Of a stretch of DNA of 38,051 nt, positions 25,557 through 35,077 are shown in pieces (positions within the stretch are counted from its first letter, which is position 1; each line of letters starts with the position of its first letter). This DNA comes from Bacteroidales bacterium (GTDB lineage Bacteria > Planctomycetota > Planctomycetia > Gemmatales > Gemmataceae), in contig JAIXLE010000128.1 in the NCBI GenBank assembly GCA_026931725.1, forward strand, positions 1 to 38,051, given 5' to 3'. The notes beneath the pieces were generated by a model. It had not been told where the DNA came from, ran no database searches, and was given only the letters and a program-made list of their open reading frames with translations. The position numbers were made by a program, and so were the translations under genes.

Positions 25557-25562
25557 TATAAT
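25557..25562 (+). promoter_or_regulatory. -10 box for the S41 peptidase gene
   Basis: Perfect TATAAT 70 bases before the chosen ATG. No good -35 at standard spacing (TCCCGA), so support is partial. Confidence 0.4.
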
Positions 25563-25631
25563 CCCCACATCCGGCCCACCGTGGTTAGCGTCTTTCTGGG
25601 GTGGTTGTGCCGGTTCTTCTCGGGGTGCCTG

Positions 25632-27068
25632 ATGTCGCGCTGGAACCTCGCCTGGCTGCTCGGTCTGCCCGCTCTGTTCCTCTTCGGCTTGATCGTCGTT
25701 GCCAAGGCTCCCCCGCCTTCCCACGACTATGATCTGGTCCGCAGCATCGTCGATGTGTTGGCGGAAGTCGATCAGAACTACGTTCGGGATTTGACACCTG
25801 ATGAAAAAAAGAAACTCGTCGAAGACATGATTAACGGCGGACTGGAACGGCTCGATCCGCATTCGCAATACTTCAACGCGGAAGATTTCAAACAGTTTGA
25901 GGCCGACACCGATGGCCAGTTCGGCGGTATCGGTGTCTTGATCCAAAAAGACCCCAAAACGGGCTTCCTCAAAGTGGAGTCCCCGTTACCCGGCACCCCG
26001 GCCTACGAGGCGGGCATCCAAGCCAACGACTTCATCGTCAAAATCGGCGACAAGACGACCCAGAACCTGCGAATGGACGAGGCCCGCGAACTCATTATCG
26101 GCCCCAGCGGTACGACCGTCACCATCTCCGTCTTCCGCGAAGGCGATGACCAACCCCGCGAACTCACCCTGACTCGCGGCACGATCGAAATTCATTCGGT
26201 CATGGGCGTGAACCGTCAGGCCGATAACCCCTCGCAATGGAACTTCCTCTACGGCAAATCGTCCGGCATCGCCCTGATCCGCCTGCGGGCTTTTAACGAA
26301 CACTCCTACTCGGAGCTGAAAGCCGCGGTCGAAGCGGTCGAGAAAGCCGGGGCGCAGGCGCTCATTCTCGATCTGCGGGACAACCCCGGCGGGTTGCTCA
26401 CCCAGGCGGTCCAAACCGCGGACTTGTTCCTGAACGATGGCAAAATCGTCAGCACCGGCAACAAGCGACACGGCGGCGAAACCGAAATCCGTCGCAGTTG
26501 GTCCGCCAAGCCCGGAGACACGCTGTTCGAGCCGGCCGCTCGCCGCCCAATGGCGGTTCTCGTCAATGGCAACTCCGCGAGTGCCAGTGAGATTCTCGCC
26601 AGCGCCCTGCAAGACAATGGCCGGGCTGTCGTCATCGGCGAACGCAGCTACGGAAAGGGCAGCGTGCAAAAAGTGTTCGCACTGTCCGATAACAAATCCG
26701 CCCTCAAGCTGACCACCGAAGTCTGGCTAACCCCGAAAGGGAAGAACATTCACCGTTGGCCCGATTCCACGGACTCCGATGAATGGGGGGTCCGCCCGGA
26801 TGAAGGGCTCGAAGTGAAGCTCACGAACAAACAGCGGCGAGAATATATCGACCACATGCGCGAACTCGACCGTGTCCAAGGGAAACCCGGCCAGAAAAAA
26901 CCGGAACCCGAGAAACCGAACCCCAAGAAGTCGAACCCCGAGAAACCCGAGGCTCAACCCACGGCGAACCCGTATGTCGATCCGGTTGTCGAGAAAGCTG
27001 CGGAATATCTGCGGGATCGGCTCAAAGAAGTCAGCGCACGCGGCCACCGCGTGCGCATCGCGGCTTGA
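25632..27068 (+). CDS. S41-family C-terminal processing peptidase
   Basis: Periplasmic CtpA/Prc-type serine protease. The N-terminal helix (WLLGLPALFLFGLIVVA) is a signal peptide or anchor; a PDZ domain lies at about residues 95-185 (GQFGGIGVLIQ, SPLPGTPAYEAGI). The catalytic Ser is in NSASASEI (residue 317 from this start) and the Lys in GKGSVQ (342), with the expected 25-residue spacing. Basic Pro/Lys-rich repeats near the end (EKPNPKKSNPEKPE) precede a short helix. A GTG at 25581 would add 17 residues; the ATG is preferred since the helix then begins at the N-terminus. Length 478. Confidence 0.92.
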   Translation: MSRWNLAWLLGLPALFLFGLIVVAKAPPPSHDYDLVRSIVDVLAEVDQNYVRDLTPDEKKKLVEDMINGGLERLDPHSQYFNAEDFKQFEADTDGQFGGIGVLIQKDPKTGFLKVESPLPGTPAYEAGIQANDFIVKIGDKTTQNLRMDEARELIIGPSGTTVTISVFREGDDQPRELTLTRGTIEIHSVMGVNRQADNPSQWNFLYGKSSGIALIRLRAFNEHSYSELKAAVEAVEKAGAQALILDLRDNPGGLLTQAVQTADLFLNDGKIVSTGNKRHGGETEIRRSWSAKPGDTLFEPAARRPMAVLVNGNSASASEILASALQDNGRAVVIGERSYGKGSVQKVFALSDNKSALKLTTEVWLTPKGKNIHRWPDSTDSDEWGVRPDEGLEVKLTNKQRREYIDHMRELDRVQGKPGQKKPEPEKPNPKKSNPEKPEAQPTANPYVDPVVEKAAEYLRDRLKEVSARGHRVRIAA

Positions 27069-27106
27069 ACTCGGCACCGTAAAACCCCAACGGAGAGCAT
27101 GACAAC

Positions 27107-27481
27107 ATGGAACTGGATTTCGACAAAAGCGGTGGACTCATCGCGGCCATCGCCCAGGACGCGGACACAGGCGAAGTCCTCATGATTGCCTGGATGAACC
27201 GCGAAGCCTTCGAGGAAACGGTACGCACCCGCCGGGCCGTCTACTTTAGCCGCAGCCGGAACAAACTCTGGCGCAAAGGCGAAGAATCCGGCAACGTCCA
27301 GGAAGTCCGTTCCATCGCCATCGACTGCGACAACGACGCGGTGCTGTTGAAAGTCCATCAGATCGGCGGGGCGGCGTGCCACGCAGGATACAAGAGTTGC
27401 TTCTTCCGCGAACTTCAGGATGGCGAACTGCACACCATCGGCGAGCGTGTCTTCGACCCGGCCACGGTCTATAAGAAGTAA
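27107..27481 (+). CDS. hisI: Phosphoribosyl-AMP cyclohydrolase HisI
   Basis: Third step of histidine synthesis: ring opening of phosphoribosyl-AMP. Motifs [28 protein letters not shown] (substrate loop), the metal-binding DCDND and the zinc cysteines in [12 protein letters not shown] are present. 124 residues: the cyclohydrolase domain alone, not fused to HisE. It lies 38 bases after the peptidase gene and 128 before hisG. Secure. Confidence 0.96.
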   Translation: MELDFDKSGGLIAAIAQDADTGEVLMIAWMNREAFEETVRTRRAVYFSRSRNKLWRKGEESGNVQEVRSIAIDCDNDAVLLKVHQIGGAACHAGYKSCFFRELQDGELHTIGERVFDPATVYKK

Positions 27482-27550
27482 CCCCCTGCCCGAACCGGAA
27501 CGCGGGCACACCGGATCACGCCCGCAAAAGGTGGCCCCCGAGTCCGCTGG

Positions 27551-27592
27551 CGAATACACAAACTCTGAAGTTCTGTTGTTTCCGTGTGTTCG
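27551..27592 (+). promoter_or_regulatory. Hairpin just upstream of hisG
   Basis: Bases 27551-27559 pair with 27584-27592 (nine pairs including one G-U), with further AAAC/GTTT pairing inside. A second stem GCGGGC/GCCCGC lies upstream near 27501-27525. The hairpin ends 17 bases before the hisG ATG and could affect its translation or mark mRNA processing. Confidence 0.4.
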
Positions 27593-27609
27593 TCGAAAGC
27601 GGATTGCTC

Positions 27610-28485
27610 ATGGATAATGTTCTGAAACTGGGGATTCCCGCAGGCTCGCTCCAGGAAGCGACTGCGGAACTGTTCCGCAAAGCGGGATACAAGCTCACCT
27701 TCACCAGCCGAAACTACTACCCCACCATCGACGATCCCGAAATCCACTGCACCCTGATTCGCGCTCAGGAAATGCCTCGGTATGTGCAGGATGGCTCGCT
27801 CGATTGCGGCCTGACCGGCCATGACTGGGTGCTGGAAAATAACGCCACCGTTGAGGAACTCGCGGAACTCATCTTCAGCAAAGTCAGTCGCCGACCAGTC
27901 CGCTGGGTACTTGCGGTGCCGAACGACAGCCCAATTCACACCCCGCAGGATCTCCAAGGCAAACGGATCGCCACGGAAGTCGTCCAACTCACCCGCCGTT
28001 GGCTCGCCAGTCACGGAGTCGAGGCGAACGTCGAATTCTCCTGGGGGGCCACCGAAGTCAAGCCGCCCAAACTCGCCGATGCGATTGTGGAAGTCACGGA
28101 AACCGGCAGCTCACTCCGAGCAAACAATCTGCGGATCATCTGTGACATTCTGCAAAGCACGACTCGATTCATCGCAAATCCCGCCGCGGCTCAGGATCCC
28201 TGGAAACGGCGGAAGATGGATGATTTGGTTCTCATGCTCAAAGGAGCCATGGCGGCTGAGAACAAAGTGGGCCTGATGATGAACGTCCGCCGGACGGACA
28301 TCGACAAGGTACTCAGCGTGCTGCCGTCCCTGCAAAAACCGACGATCTCGACACTCTCCGACCCCGAATGGGCGGACCTGCTGACGATCCTGGATGATAG
28401 CGTGGTGCGCCGAATCATCCCGGAACTGAAACGAGCCGGGGCCACGGGAATCGTCGAATTCCCGCTGACGAAGCTCATCGACTAA
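27610..28485 (+). CDS. hisG: ATP phosphoribosyltransferase HisG (long form)
   Basis: First enzyme of histidine synthesis, joining ATP and PRPP. LKLGIPAGSLQEAT start, DCGLTGHDWVLEN, and the PRPP site EVTETGSSLRANNLRI are present. At 291 residues it is the long form with a C-terminal regulatory ACT-like domain (about 215-291) that allows histidine feedback, so no HisZ is required. The ATG at 27610 is preferred; a GTG at 27586 is within the 3' arm of the upstream hairpin and adds residues with no resemblance to the family. Confidence 0.95.
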   Translation: MDNVLKLGIPAGSLQEATAELFRKAGYKLTFTSRNYYPTIDDPEIHCTLIRAQEMPRYVQDGSLDCGLTGHDWVLENNATVEELAELIFSKVSRRPVRWVLAVPNDSPIHTPQDLQGKRIATEVVQLTRRWLASHGVEANVEFSWGATEVKPPKLADAIVEVTETGSSLRANNLRIICDILQSTTRFIANPAAAQDPWKRRKMDDLVLMLKGAMAAENKVGLMMNVRRTDIDKVLSVLPSLQKPTISTLSDPEWADLLTILDDSVVRRIIPELKRAGATGIVEFPLTKLID

Positions 28486-28494
28486 CCGGGATGC

Positions 28495-28532
28495 GGGTTC
28501 TCGTGCGGCCCCGACTCGCGGCGTGAGAACCC
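28495..28532. terminator. Hairpin between convergent hisG and lpdA
   Basis: Stem 28495-28506 with 28521-28532: twelve pairs, ten Watson-Crick and two G-U, starting GGGTTCTC and ending GAGAACCC, with a 14-base loop. It sits between the two converging stops and can serve either strand, though no T-run flanks it. Confidence 0.55.
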
Positions 28533-28544
28533 CCGCCTGCCCCA

Positions 28545-29969
28545 TCAGAAATTCACACTCTGACCGGCCCACGCCGCCCGCGCGGCCTCGCCGACCCCTT
28601 CGCTCAACGTCGGGTGCGCGTGCGTGCAGCGGGCGATGTCCTCGGCGGTGCCATGATACTCCATCGCCGTGACGCACTCCGCGATTAACTCCGAGGCCCG
28701 CGGCCCGACAATGTGGATGCCAAGCAGGCGGTCGGTGTCCGCGTGGGTCAGCACCTTGACGAAGCCGTCGATTTCGTCCATCGCACGGGCTCGACCGCTG
28801 GCCAGGAATGGGAATTTTCCGGTTTTGAACGGTGTCCCCTGCTCTTTCAGTTGCTCCGTGGTCAGGCCGACGCTCGCCACTTCGGGCCAGGTATAGACGA
28901 CCGCTGGAATCGCATCGTAGTTCAAATGTGGTTGCATTCCCGCGAACTGTTCCGCGAAGATGATTCCTTCTTCACTCGCCTTGTGAGCGAGCATCGGCCC
29001 ATCGGTCAGGTCGCCAATCGCGGAGATGGTCGGTATAGAGGTTCGATAGTGCCGATCGACCGTCACGCGGCGGGATTTGGGATCGTGAGCCACGCCGACT
29101 TCATCCAGCCCCAGCCCGGCTATGTACGGTCGACGGCCAACCGCCACCAGGACACGATCCCCTTCAAAGTGGACTTCCTGCCCGTCCGGCCCCGTCGCCG
29201 TAATGACGATGTTTGCTGGGTCCGCGGCCGGTTGGCTGCCGGTGACTTTCGTTCCCAGATGGAATGTCATCCCTTGTTTCGTCAGCAGTTTCTGCATCGT
29301 CGTGGCCACTTCGCCATCGACCGTGGGCAGAGTTCGCGGCAGAAACTCCACGACCGTAACCTGGGCTCCGAGTCGCTTCCACACGGAGCCGAGTTCCAAC
29401 CCGATCACCCCGGCTCCGATGACGATGAGGTGCTTCGGCACTTCCGGGAACGTCAACGCCTCGGTCGAACTGACGATCCGCTGACCGTCGAACTTGAGGA
29501 ACGGCAATTCCGTGGATTCGCTGCCGGTGGCCAGGAGAATGTGGCCCGCTTCCAGGGTCGAGGTGCTGCCATCGTCCGCGGTGACTTGCACCGTGGTCGG
29601 TGAGGTCAGTTTCGCGGCACCGTAGACCGGCGTGACCTTGTTTTTCTTGAACAGCCCGGCAATGCCCGTGGTCAGCGTCTTGACGACATCATCCTTGCGT
29701 TTGAGCATCTGGGCCACGTCGAGGGCGACGGAGCCGATCTTGATGCCGTGCTTCTCCATTTTGTGCAGTGTCGTCTCGTACAGTTCGGAGGAATCGAGCA
29801 GTGCCTTGCTGGGAATGCAACCGACGTTCAGGCAGGTGCCGCCGAGCGCTTTTCCGGGGCGTTTCTCGATGCAGGCGACTTTCTTTCCGAGTTGCGCGGC
29901 CCGGATCGCGGCTGAGTATCCACCGGGGCCAGCACCAATGACGATGAGATCGAACATCTGAGAATCCAT
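28545..29969 (-). CDS. lpdA: Dihydrolipoyl dehydrogenase (E3)
   Basis: FAD enzyme that reoxidises dihydrolipoyl groups of 2-oxoacid dehydrogenase complexes. GAGPGGYSAA at the FAD loop, redox disulfide GGTCLNVGCIPSK (Cys46 and Cys51), NAD loop VIGAGVIGLELG and the C-terminal His in HAHPTLSEG are intact. 474 residues. It follows odhB in the same direction by 94 bases and is probably shared with the complex encoded at 10.6-14.7 kb, which lacks its own E3. Confidence 0.96.
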   Translation of the reverse strand: MDSQMFDLIVIGAGPGGYSAAIRAAQLGKKVACIEKRPGKALGGTCLNVGCIPSKALLDSSELYETTLHKMEKHGIKIGSVALDVAQMLKRKDDVVKTLTTGIAGLFKKNKVTPVYGAAKLTSPTTVQVTADDGSTSTLEAGHILLATGSESTELPFLKFDGQRIVSSTEALTFPEVPKHLIVIGAGVIGLELGSVWKRLGAQVTVVEFLPRTLPTVDGEVATTMQKLLTKQGMTFHLGTKVTGSQPAADPANIVITATGPDGQEVHFEGDRVLVAVGRRPYIAGLGLDEVGVAHDPKSRRVTVDRHYRTSIPTISAIGDLTDGPMLAHKASEEGIIFAEQFAGMQPHLNYDAIPAVVYTWPEVASVGLTTEQLKEQGTPFKTGKFPFLASGRARAMDEIDGFVKVLTHADTDRLLGIHIVGPRASELIAECVTAMEYHGTAEDIARCTHAHPTLSEGVGEAARAAWAGQSVNF

Positions 29970-30063
29970 CCGTATTTATGATCGACCCGTCACCGATCCG
30001 GCAGTGCCCCATGCACACACCGCGTGCGGGTTCTCGTGAGAATGATCGCGGGTTCTGCGGGGT

Positions 30064-31278
30064 TCAAATTTCCAACAGCATCCGTTCCGGGTTCTCCACA
30101 CATTCCTTGACGCGCACCAGAAACTGCACCGCCTCGCGGCCGTCGATGAGCCGATGATCGTAGCTCAAGGCGAGGTACATCATGGGGCGAATGACCACTT
30201 GATCGTCAACCGCGACGGGCCGTTTCTGGATCGTGTGCATTCCCAGAATCGCGGTCTGCGGCGGATTGAGGATCGGCGTACTGAGGAGCGAACCGAAGAC
30301 ACCGCCGTTGGTGATGGTGAAGGTGCCGCCCATCATGTCCGGCACGCCGATTTTGCCGTCCCGTGCCCGTTTGGCGAGGTCGGCAATCTTCTTCTCGATG
30401 TCCGCGAATCCGAGTTGGTCCGCGTCGCGGATGACGGGGACGAACAACCCTTTCTCACTGCTGACGGCTACGCCGATGTCGTAAAAATGCTGCATCACGA
30501 TGTCGGAGCCGTCGATCCGGGCATTGGCCATCGGAAAGGCTTTCAGCGCTGCAATCGCGGCTTTGACGAACACGGACATGAAGCCGAGTTTCATACCGTG
30601 CTTCTTCTCGAATCGGTCGTTGTACTTGGCCCGCAGAGCCATGATGGCGGACATATCCGCTTCGTTGAAGGTGGTCAGCGTCGCGGTGGTATTTTGACTT
30701 TCGAGCAACCGTTCCGCAGTCCGGCGGCGAATCATGCTCATCGGCTGACGCGTTTCGCGGCCCGCTGGTGTCACGGTCGCCGGTTGCACGGCAGGCGTGG
30801 GAATCGCTGTGGGCGTGGGTTTGGAAGTGCCGTTCGTCGCATTCGGCTGGAAGGCGGCGGCATCGGGCTTGGTGACGATGCCCCGTGGTCCGGTGCCGGG
30901 CACATCCGCGGCGGACAGCCCCCGTTCGGCGAGGACACGCTGGGCCGCGGGTGAGGCAACCCCTTCTCCGGTCGGGCTCGGCGCTGTTGCCGGGCTCGGC
31001 GCTGGAGCCGTTGGGGCGGCGGTGGGCGTGGCAGGAACCGCATCGGTGTCGATTGTGCCGATGATCGCGCCGATGGCGACCACTTCCCCGGCAGCGACAT
31101 TGATGCGGAGTGTGCCCCCTTGCTCAGCGGTGACGGTGAGAGAGGCTTTATCGGATTCGAGTTCAAACAGCGGATCGTCCACCTTCACCACGGCACCATC
31201 GGGCTTGAGCCATTGGGCAATCCGCCCCTCCGTGACAGATTCTCCCGGTGATGGAACCTTGATTTGCACGACCGCCAT
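30064..31278 (-). CDS. odhB: 2-oxoglutarate dehydrogenase E2, dihydrolipoamide succinyltransferase
   Basis: Core of the TCA-cycle 2-oxoglutarate dehydrogenase complex. Lipoyl domain (residues 1-78) with lysine 44 in ESDKASL, a binding domain near 120-155 ([14 protein letters not shown]), and a catalytic domain ending [14 protein letters not shown] with His375 and Asp379. The SYDHR-IDGREAV form marks the succinyltransferase branch. The ATG at 31278 has GGAGGAAG at six bases; the longer frame to 31380 is not used. 404 residues. The E1 (sucA) gene is not in the window. Upstream lies the histidine kinase gene. Confidence 0.94.
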   Translation of the reverse strand: MAVVQIKVPSPGESVTEGRIAQWLKPDGAVVKVDDPLFELESDKASLTVTAEQGGTLRINVAAGEVVAIGAIIGTIDTDAVPATPTAAPTAPAPSPATAPSPTGEGVASPAAQRVLAERGLSAADVPGTGPRGIVTKPDAAAFQPNATNGTSKPTPTAIPTPAVQPATVTPAGRETRQPMSMIRRRTAERLLESQNTTATLTTFNEADMSAIMALRAKYNDRFEKKHGMKLGFMSVFVKAAIAALKAFPMANARIDGSDIVMQHFYDIGVAVSSEKGLFVPVIRDADQLGFADIEKKIADLAKRARDGKIGVPDMMGGTFTITNGGVFGSLLSTPILNPPQTAILGMHTIQKRPVAVDDQVVIRPMMYLALSYDHRLIDGREAVQFLVRVKECVENPERMLLEI

Positions 31279-31404
31279 CTTGTCTTCCTCCCCGAATCGG
31301 CACCGATCGGCCCTCACACCGACTAATGTAGGAATTCGTCTCGGTCGGGAGCAGTCATGGCCGGGAAGGACCACTCGCAAACAGCCAGAATTCGGCAGAA
31401 TGGC

Positions 31405-33144
31405 TCAGGAATGCGATTCGCGGGAATCGGTAGCCAATTCCGCAACGGCGGGTAGCCCTGCTGGAGTACGCGGCGTGGGCGTTTCTTCAGGAAGATCAAA
31501 CGCAAAGAGGGGTTCATCTTTCAGGTGCGCGGCCACATGAACCGTGAACGTGGTGCCCCGGCCCAGGTCACTGTGCAGGCTCACGTCGCCGCCCAGCAGC
31601 TTGGCCAGTTCCCGAACGATGGACAGGCCCAACCCGGTGCCGCCCTGCTCGCGGGTCAGCGGGTTCGAGGCTTGCCGAAACTTCTCGAAAATGAGTTCCT
31701 GCTCCTCGGGTGCGATGCCGACTCCGGTATCCGCGACGGTCAGCGTCAGCGTGTCCGCTTCGAGAGCCGCCGCGAGGGTGACGCGGCCGCCCTCTGGGGT
31801 GAACTTCACGGCGTTGGAGAGCAAGTTCGAGAGGATTTGTCGCAACTTCCCGGCATCCTGACGGATTTCCGGCAACCCGCTGGGAACGAGCAACCGCAAA
31901 TCGACGTTTTTCTTTTCGGCCTGGGGGCGGAACAACCCGAGCAGTTCCTCGCATAATCCCTGAACGACAAGCGGTTCCGCATGGAGTCGCATTTTGCCCG
32001 CTTCGGTCTTCGCCAGATCGAGGACATCGTTGATGAGCGCGAGCAATTGCTGGCCGCTGGTCATGATGTTGCCCGCCCAGCGGTGCTGCTTCTCCGTGAG
32101 GTTATCGGCGGCGAGCAGGATTTCGGAGAAGCCGATGATGCTGTTGAGTGGCGTGCGGAGTTCATGGCTCATCGTGGAGAGGAATTCTCCCTTGAGTCGA
32201 TTGGACTCGAACAGGGCCATGTTCACGCGGGCGAGTTCGTCCACCTTGCGATCCAGGTCCGCGATGAGGTTCCGGTTGCGTTCCTGCATATTCGTGAGGT
32301 TGCGGAGCATCCGATTGAACGCATTGGAGAGATCTTCAAACTCATCCGCGGTTTGAATCTCGGAACGCACGTTGAGCTGCCCGGCGGCGATCGCATCCGC
32401 GACATTTTTGAGGTGCTTGACCGGCTTGACAATCACATACCGGATGATGGCATAGCTGCCCGCGAGAATGAGCAGCGTGGTTCCGATGGCAAAGGCGATC
32501 AGCAGTGCCCGGTTCTGGTGAAAGCCGCTCTCGATGGACTCGCTGGACAACTGCACCCGCACAACGGCCATCAGATCGCCGGGTTGCAGCTGCGGATTCG
32601 CCAGATCCTGAAGCACCAGGGGATCAGCAGAGGCACCGAGATACTGAGCCATCTTGTCCGCGTCACGATGACAACCGACGCACGAGTGCCCGGCTCGCAC
32701 GGCACCGTAGTACAGGTACGCTTTTTCCGAAGGCCGCCGCTGCGTCACTTCGTTGAGTGTTTGGTCATCTTGAAAGGAAGCCAAAGCCGTCAGATCGTCG
32801 GCCACATCATCGGTGCGGGGTTGACGGTCGGGCCGGGTCGTGTTGGGGCGGATGAGCCGATATTTGTACCCTTTGAGCCGATCGGGCCAGGTCTGTTCCG
32901 TCAACTTCTGGAACTCGTCCATCCCGGCTCGCAACTCACCGCGAACGTGAATCCGGGCGACGATTGGAGACACGAGCGCCCGTCCGGTGTGCGTCAGTTG
33001 ATCGTAGGCAATGTCTTCGGTCTGACGGGCGTAGAAGTAGAAACTACCCGACATCAGCACCAGTACCCCGGTTCCCAGCAGCCAGCGACACTTCCGTTCC
33101 AGGCTGGTTTCGCCGAGTAATCGTTTGAAGCCGCGATAGGACAT
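31405..33144 (-). CDS. Membrane histidine kinase with CxxCH heme motif and HAMP
   Basis: Sensor kinase: helix 1 (about 21-38), a periplasmic domain with a c-type heme site CVGCH (about 155-159, of the DUF3365/Tll0287 type), helix 2 (about 213-237), HAMP (238-290), a short coiled coil, HisKA with STMSHELRTPLNS (phosphoacceptor His about 327), and HATPase with NLLSNAVKF, DTGVGIAP and GTGLGLS. All kinase boxes are intact. The ATG at 33144 is preferred to a TTG at 33189. No response regulator is adjacent; the partner must be elsewhere. A heme suggests redox, oxygen or NO sensing. 579 residues. Confidence 0.9.
   Translation of the reverse strand: MSYRGFKRLLGETSLERKCRWLLGTGVLVLMSGSFYFYARQTEDIAYDQLTHTGRALVSPIVARIHVRGELRAGMDEFQKLTEQTWPDRLKGYKYRLIRPNTTRPDRQPRTDDVADDLTALASFQDDQTLNEVTQRRPSEKAYLYYGAVRAGHSCVGCHRDADKMAQYLGASADPLVLQDLANPQLQPGDLMAVVRVQLSSESIESGFHQNRALLIAFAIGTTLLILAGSYAIIRYVIVKPVKHLKNVADAIAAGQLNVRSEIQTADEFEDLSNAFNRMLRNLTNMQERNRNLIADLDRKVDELARVNMALFESNRLKGEFLSTMSHELRTPLNSIIGFSEILLAADNLTEKQHRWAGNIMTSGQQLLALINDVLDLAKTEAGKMRLHAEPLVVQGLCEELLGLFRPQAEKKNVDLRLLVPSGLPEIRQDAGKLRQILSNLLSNAVKFTPEGGRVTLAAALEADTLTLTVADTGVGIAPEEQELIFEKFRQASNPLTREQGGTGLGLSIVRELAKLLGGDVSLHSDLGRGTTFTVHVAAHLKDEPLFAFDLPEETPTPRTPAGLPAVAELATDSRESHS
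32668..32682 (-). other. CxxCH heme-binding codons in the kinase sensor
   Basis: TGCGTCGGTTGTCAT encodes Cys-Val-Gly-Cys-His in the periplasmic domain, a canonical c-type heme attachment site. Confidence 0.75.
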
Positions 33145-33191
33145 GGGGAATCGGGTCCGGGATAGATAATCGGCCAGAACCCGTGGCAAGC

Positions 33192-34091
33192 CTAGCCACG
33201 GCGGTTCCAGTCGTAGGATTTCTGCTGGTGAAAGCCCTGAACGTGGATCGTACCGTTGGCGGCGATTTCCAGCAATGAGAAGCCGTTATTCTGGGCTCCC
33301 GAGCCTTCCACCATGGCCACCAGGGTGCAATAGGGGATGCCGCCGATCTCTCGGACATCGTTCCGGTGGCTGTGCCCTTGAAAGACGGCCAGGACGTTGC
33401 CAGAGGCTTCGAGGATCTTCCGCACGGCGGCGTTGTTCTTCACACCGTGATTGTTACTGACATCCAACCGTTGATGCGTGAAGACGATCACCCGCTTTTT
33501 GTTGGCTTTCAAGTCAGCTTCCAGCCATTCGAGTTCGGCCGCGGGAATGTTCGCATCGGTCCAGTGTGAGTTCTTCCGGCCATACGGTTGGCCATCGCTG
33601 CGGAAGCAGGCATCCAGCACGATGAAGTGTATGTCACCACGATCAAAGGAGTAATACGATTTTTCTTGCCCGACGCTTCCCAGGAACTCGTCTTTCTTCA
33701 GCGTTTCGACGCAGTGGTTGCCGAGAACGTAGTGCCGATCTTTGCTGAGGGACGCGAACTGTCGGTTGATCGTCTTCAGGTAGCTTTTTTCGACATCCAC
33801 CGCATCGGCGGCGTCGATCAGGTCGCCGAGTTCGACCAGAAACGCGGGGGGATTCTGTGCGAACTGCGCGGCGGCGGCTTCCAACTTGGTCAGCGATTCC
33901 CGGTAGTGCCGATTGCCACGCGGTGCCTTGTCGGCGTAGTGCAGATCGGTGACGAGTCCGACACGCAAGCGAGCCTCTGACGGCGCGGCGAACAGGGGCG
34001 CGGACGACGACGCGGCAGCCGTCAGCACGAGCGTGCCTTGCTGCAAAAACGCCCGACGGCTGCGGAGATTTTGAGCCTGTTTGTCGATCAT
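33192..34091 (-). CDS. Tat-exported metallophosphoesterase
   Basis: Calcineurin-like phosphoesterase. A twin-arginine signal (SRRAFLQQGTLVLTAAASS) directs it to the periplasm. Metal-ligand motifs in order: DLHYAD, GDLIDAAD, GNHC, FTHQRLD and GHSHRND, so the two-metal site is complete. The ATG at 34091 places the Tat motif near residue 12; the frame is open to 34154. 299 residues. Substrate unknown. It lies between mutM and the kinase on the same strand. Confidence 0.9.
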   Translation of the reverse strand: MIDKQAQNLRSRRAFLQQGTLVLTAAASSSAPLFAAPSEARLRVGLVTDLHYADKAPRGNRHYRESLTKLEAAAAQFAQNPPAFLVELGDLIDAADAVDVEKSYLKTINRQFASLSKDRHYVLGNHCVETLKKDEFLGSVGQEKSYYSFDRGDIHFIVLDACFRSDGQPYGRKNSHWTDANIPAAELEWLEADLKANKKRVIVFTHQRLDVSNNHGVKNNAAVRKILEASGNVLAVFQGHSHRNDVREIGGIPYCTLVAMVEGSGAQNNGFSLLEIAANGTIHVQGFHQQKSYDWNRRG

Positions 34092-34244
34092 GATGATACC
34101 CGGCAAGCAAGGAAACGATTGCAACACATACGCGGGATCGGAAGAATCCGTCACGCGGGCCTGTCATTGGGCCGGATGGTCGATCGCAAAACTGGTTCCA
34201 TCATAACCGTATCCCGTTCTTCCTGCCTCGTCACCGATTCCGGT

Positions 34245-35069
34245 TTATTTGGGGTTTTCTTGACAGCGTGGGCAAAAATGCGAGGCACGCCCGGCGACAC
34301 GGAGCATCATGATCGGGGTGCCACAAGCTTTACAGGGTTCACCCGTGCGGCCGTAGACGCGGAACTCATTCTGAAACGCCCCCCGCTGCCCAGCACCGCC
34401 GACATAATCACGGATCGACGAGCCTCGATGCGTGATGGCAAAAGCCATCACGGCTGCGATGGCAGCCCGCAATCGCTCGGTTTCCGTAAAGGTGAGCGTG
34501 TCGCCGCGCCGCTGCGGATGCACCCCGGCTCGGTGCAAGGCTTCATCCGCATAAATGTTGCCCACCCCCGCCGCGATCCGCTGATCGAGCAAAATCGCCT
34601 TAATCGTGCGGGATGATGCCCGAATCGCCTCATGGAATGTCGAAGCGTGAAGTTCCTCGGGTTCCGGGCCAACCCGTGCCGCCAGAAACGCCGCCACTGC
34701 TTCTTCATCCGCGAACAGTTCCACGCTGCCGAACCGCCGCACATCGCGGAATCGCAATTGCCGAGCATCATCGAGGTCGCATACGAAGTGCGTATGATCG
34801 GAGAGCGGAACATCCGCGTCGGCGGTCGTCAGTTGGCCAGACATTCCCAGATGAATGACCAGGCGAGCGCCGGTATCGAGATCCACCAGAATCCATTTGG
34901 CCCGGCGGCGGAGCGCGATCACGCGGGTTCCCACCACCGCCGCTGTCCACTGCGGTTGCCACGGTCGACGCAAGGAGCGGGTGCCCACGGTGAGTGTCAC
35001 AATCCGCCGTCCGATCAGCCAGGGCCGGACATCCCGGACGACGGTTTCGACTTCGGGAAGTTCAGGCAT
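34245..35069 (-). CDS. mutM: Formamidopyrimidine-DNA glycosylase MutM
   Basis: Removes 8-oxoguanine and formamidopyrimidines and nicks the site. The N-terminal PELPEVET catalytic proline and glutamate, the LGMSGQL segment, the H2TH region (DQRIAAGVGNIYADEALHRAG, counted within the whole) and the zinc finger with CKAC and CPRC are present. From the ATG at 35069 it has 274 residues; the upstream extension to 35159 overlaps the ABC-F gene. Eight bases separate it from that gene. Confidence 0.96.
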   Translation of the reverse strand: MPELPEVETVVRDVRPWLIGRRIVTLTVGTRSLRRPWQPQWTAAVVGTRVIALRRRAKWILVDLDTGARLVIHLGMSGQLTTADADVPLSDHTHFVCDLDDARQLRFRDVRRFGSVELFADEEAVAAFLAARVGPEPEELHASTFHEAIRASSRTIKAILLDQRIAAGVGNIYADEALHRAGVHPQRRGDTLTFTETERLRAAIAAVMAFAITHRGSSIRDYVGGAGQRGAFQNEFRVYGRTGEPCKACGTPIMMLRVAGRASHFCPRCQENPK

Positions 35070-35077
35070 GGTGCCGA

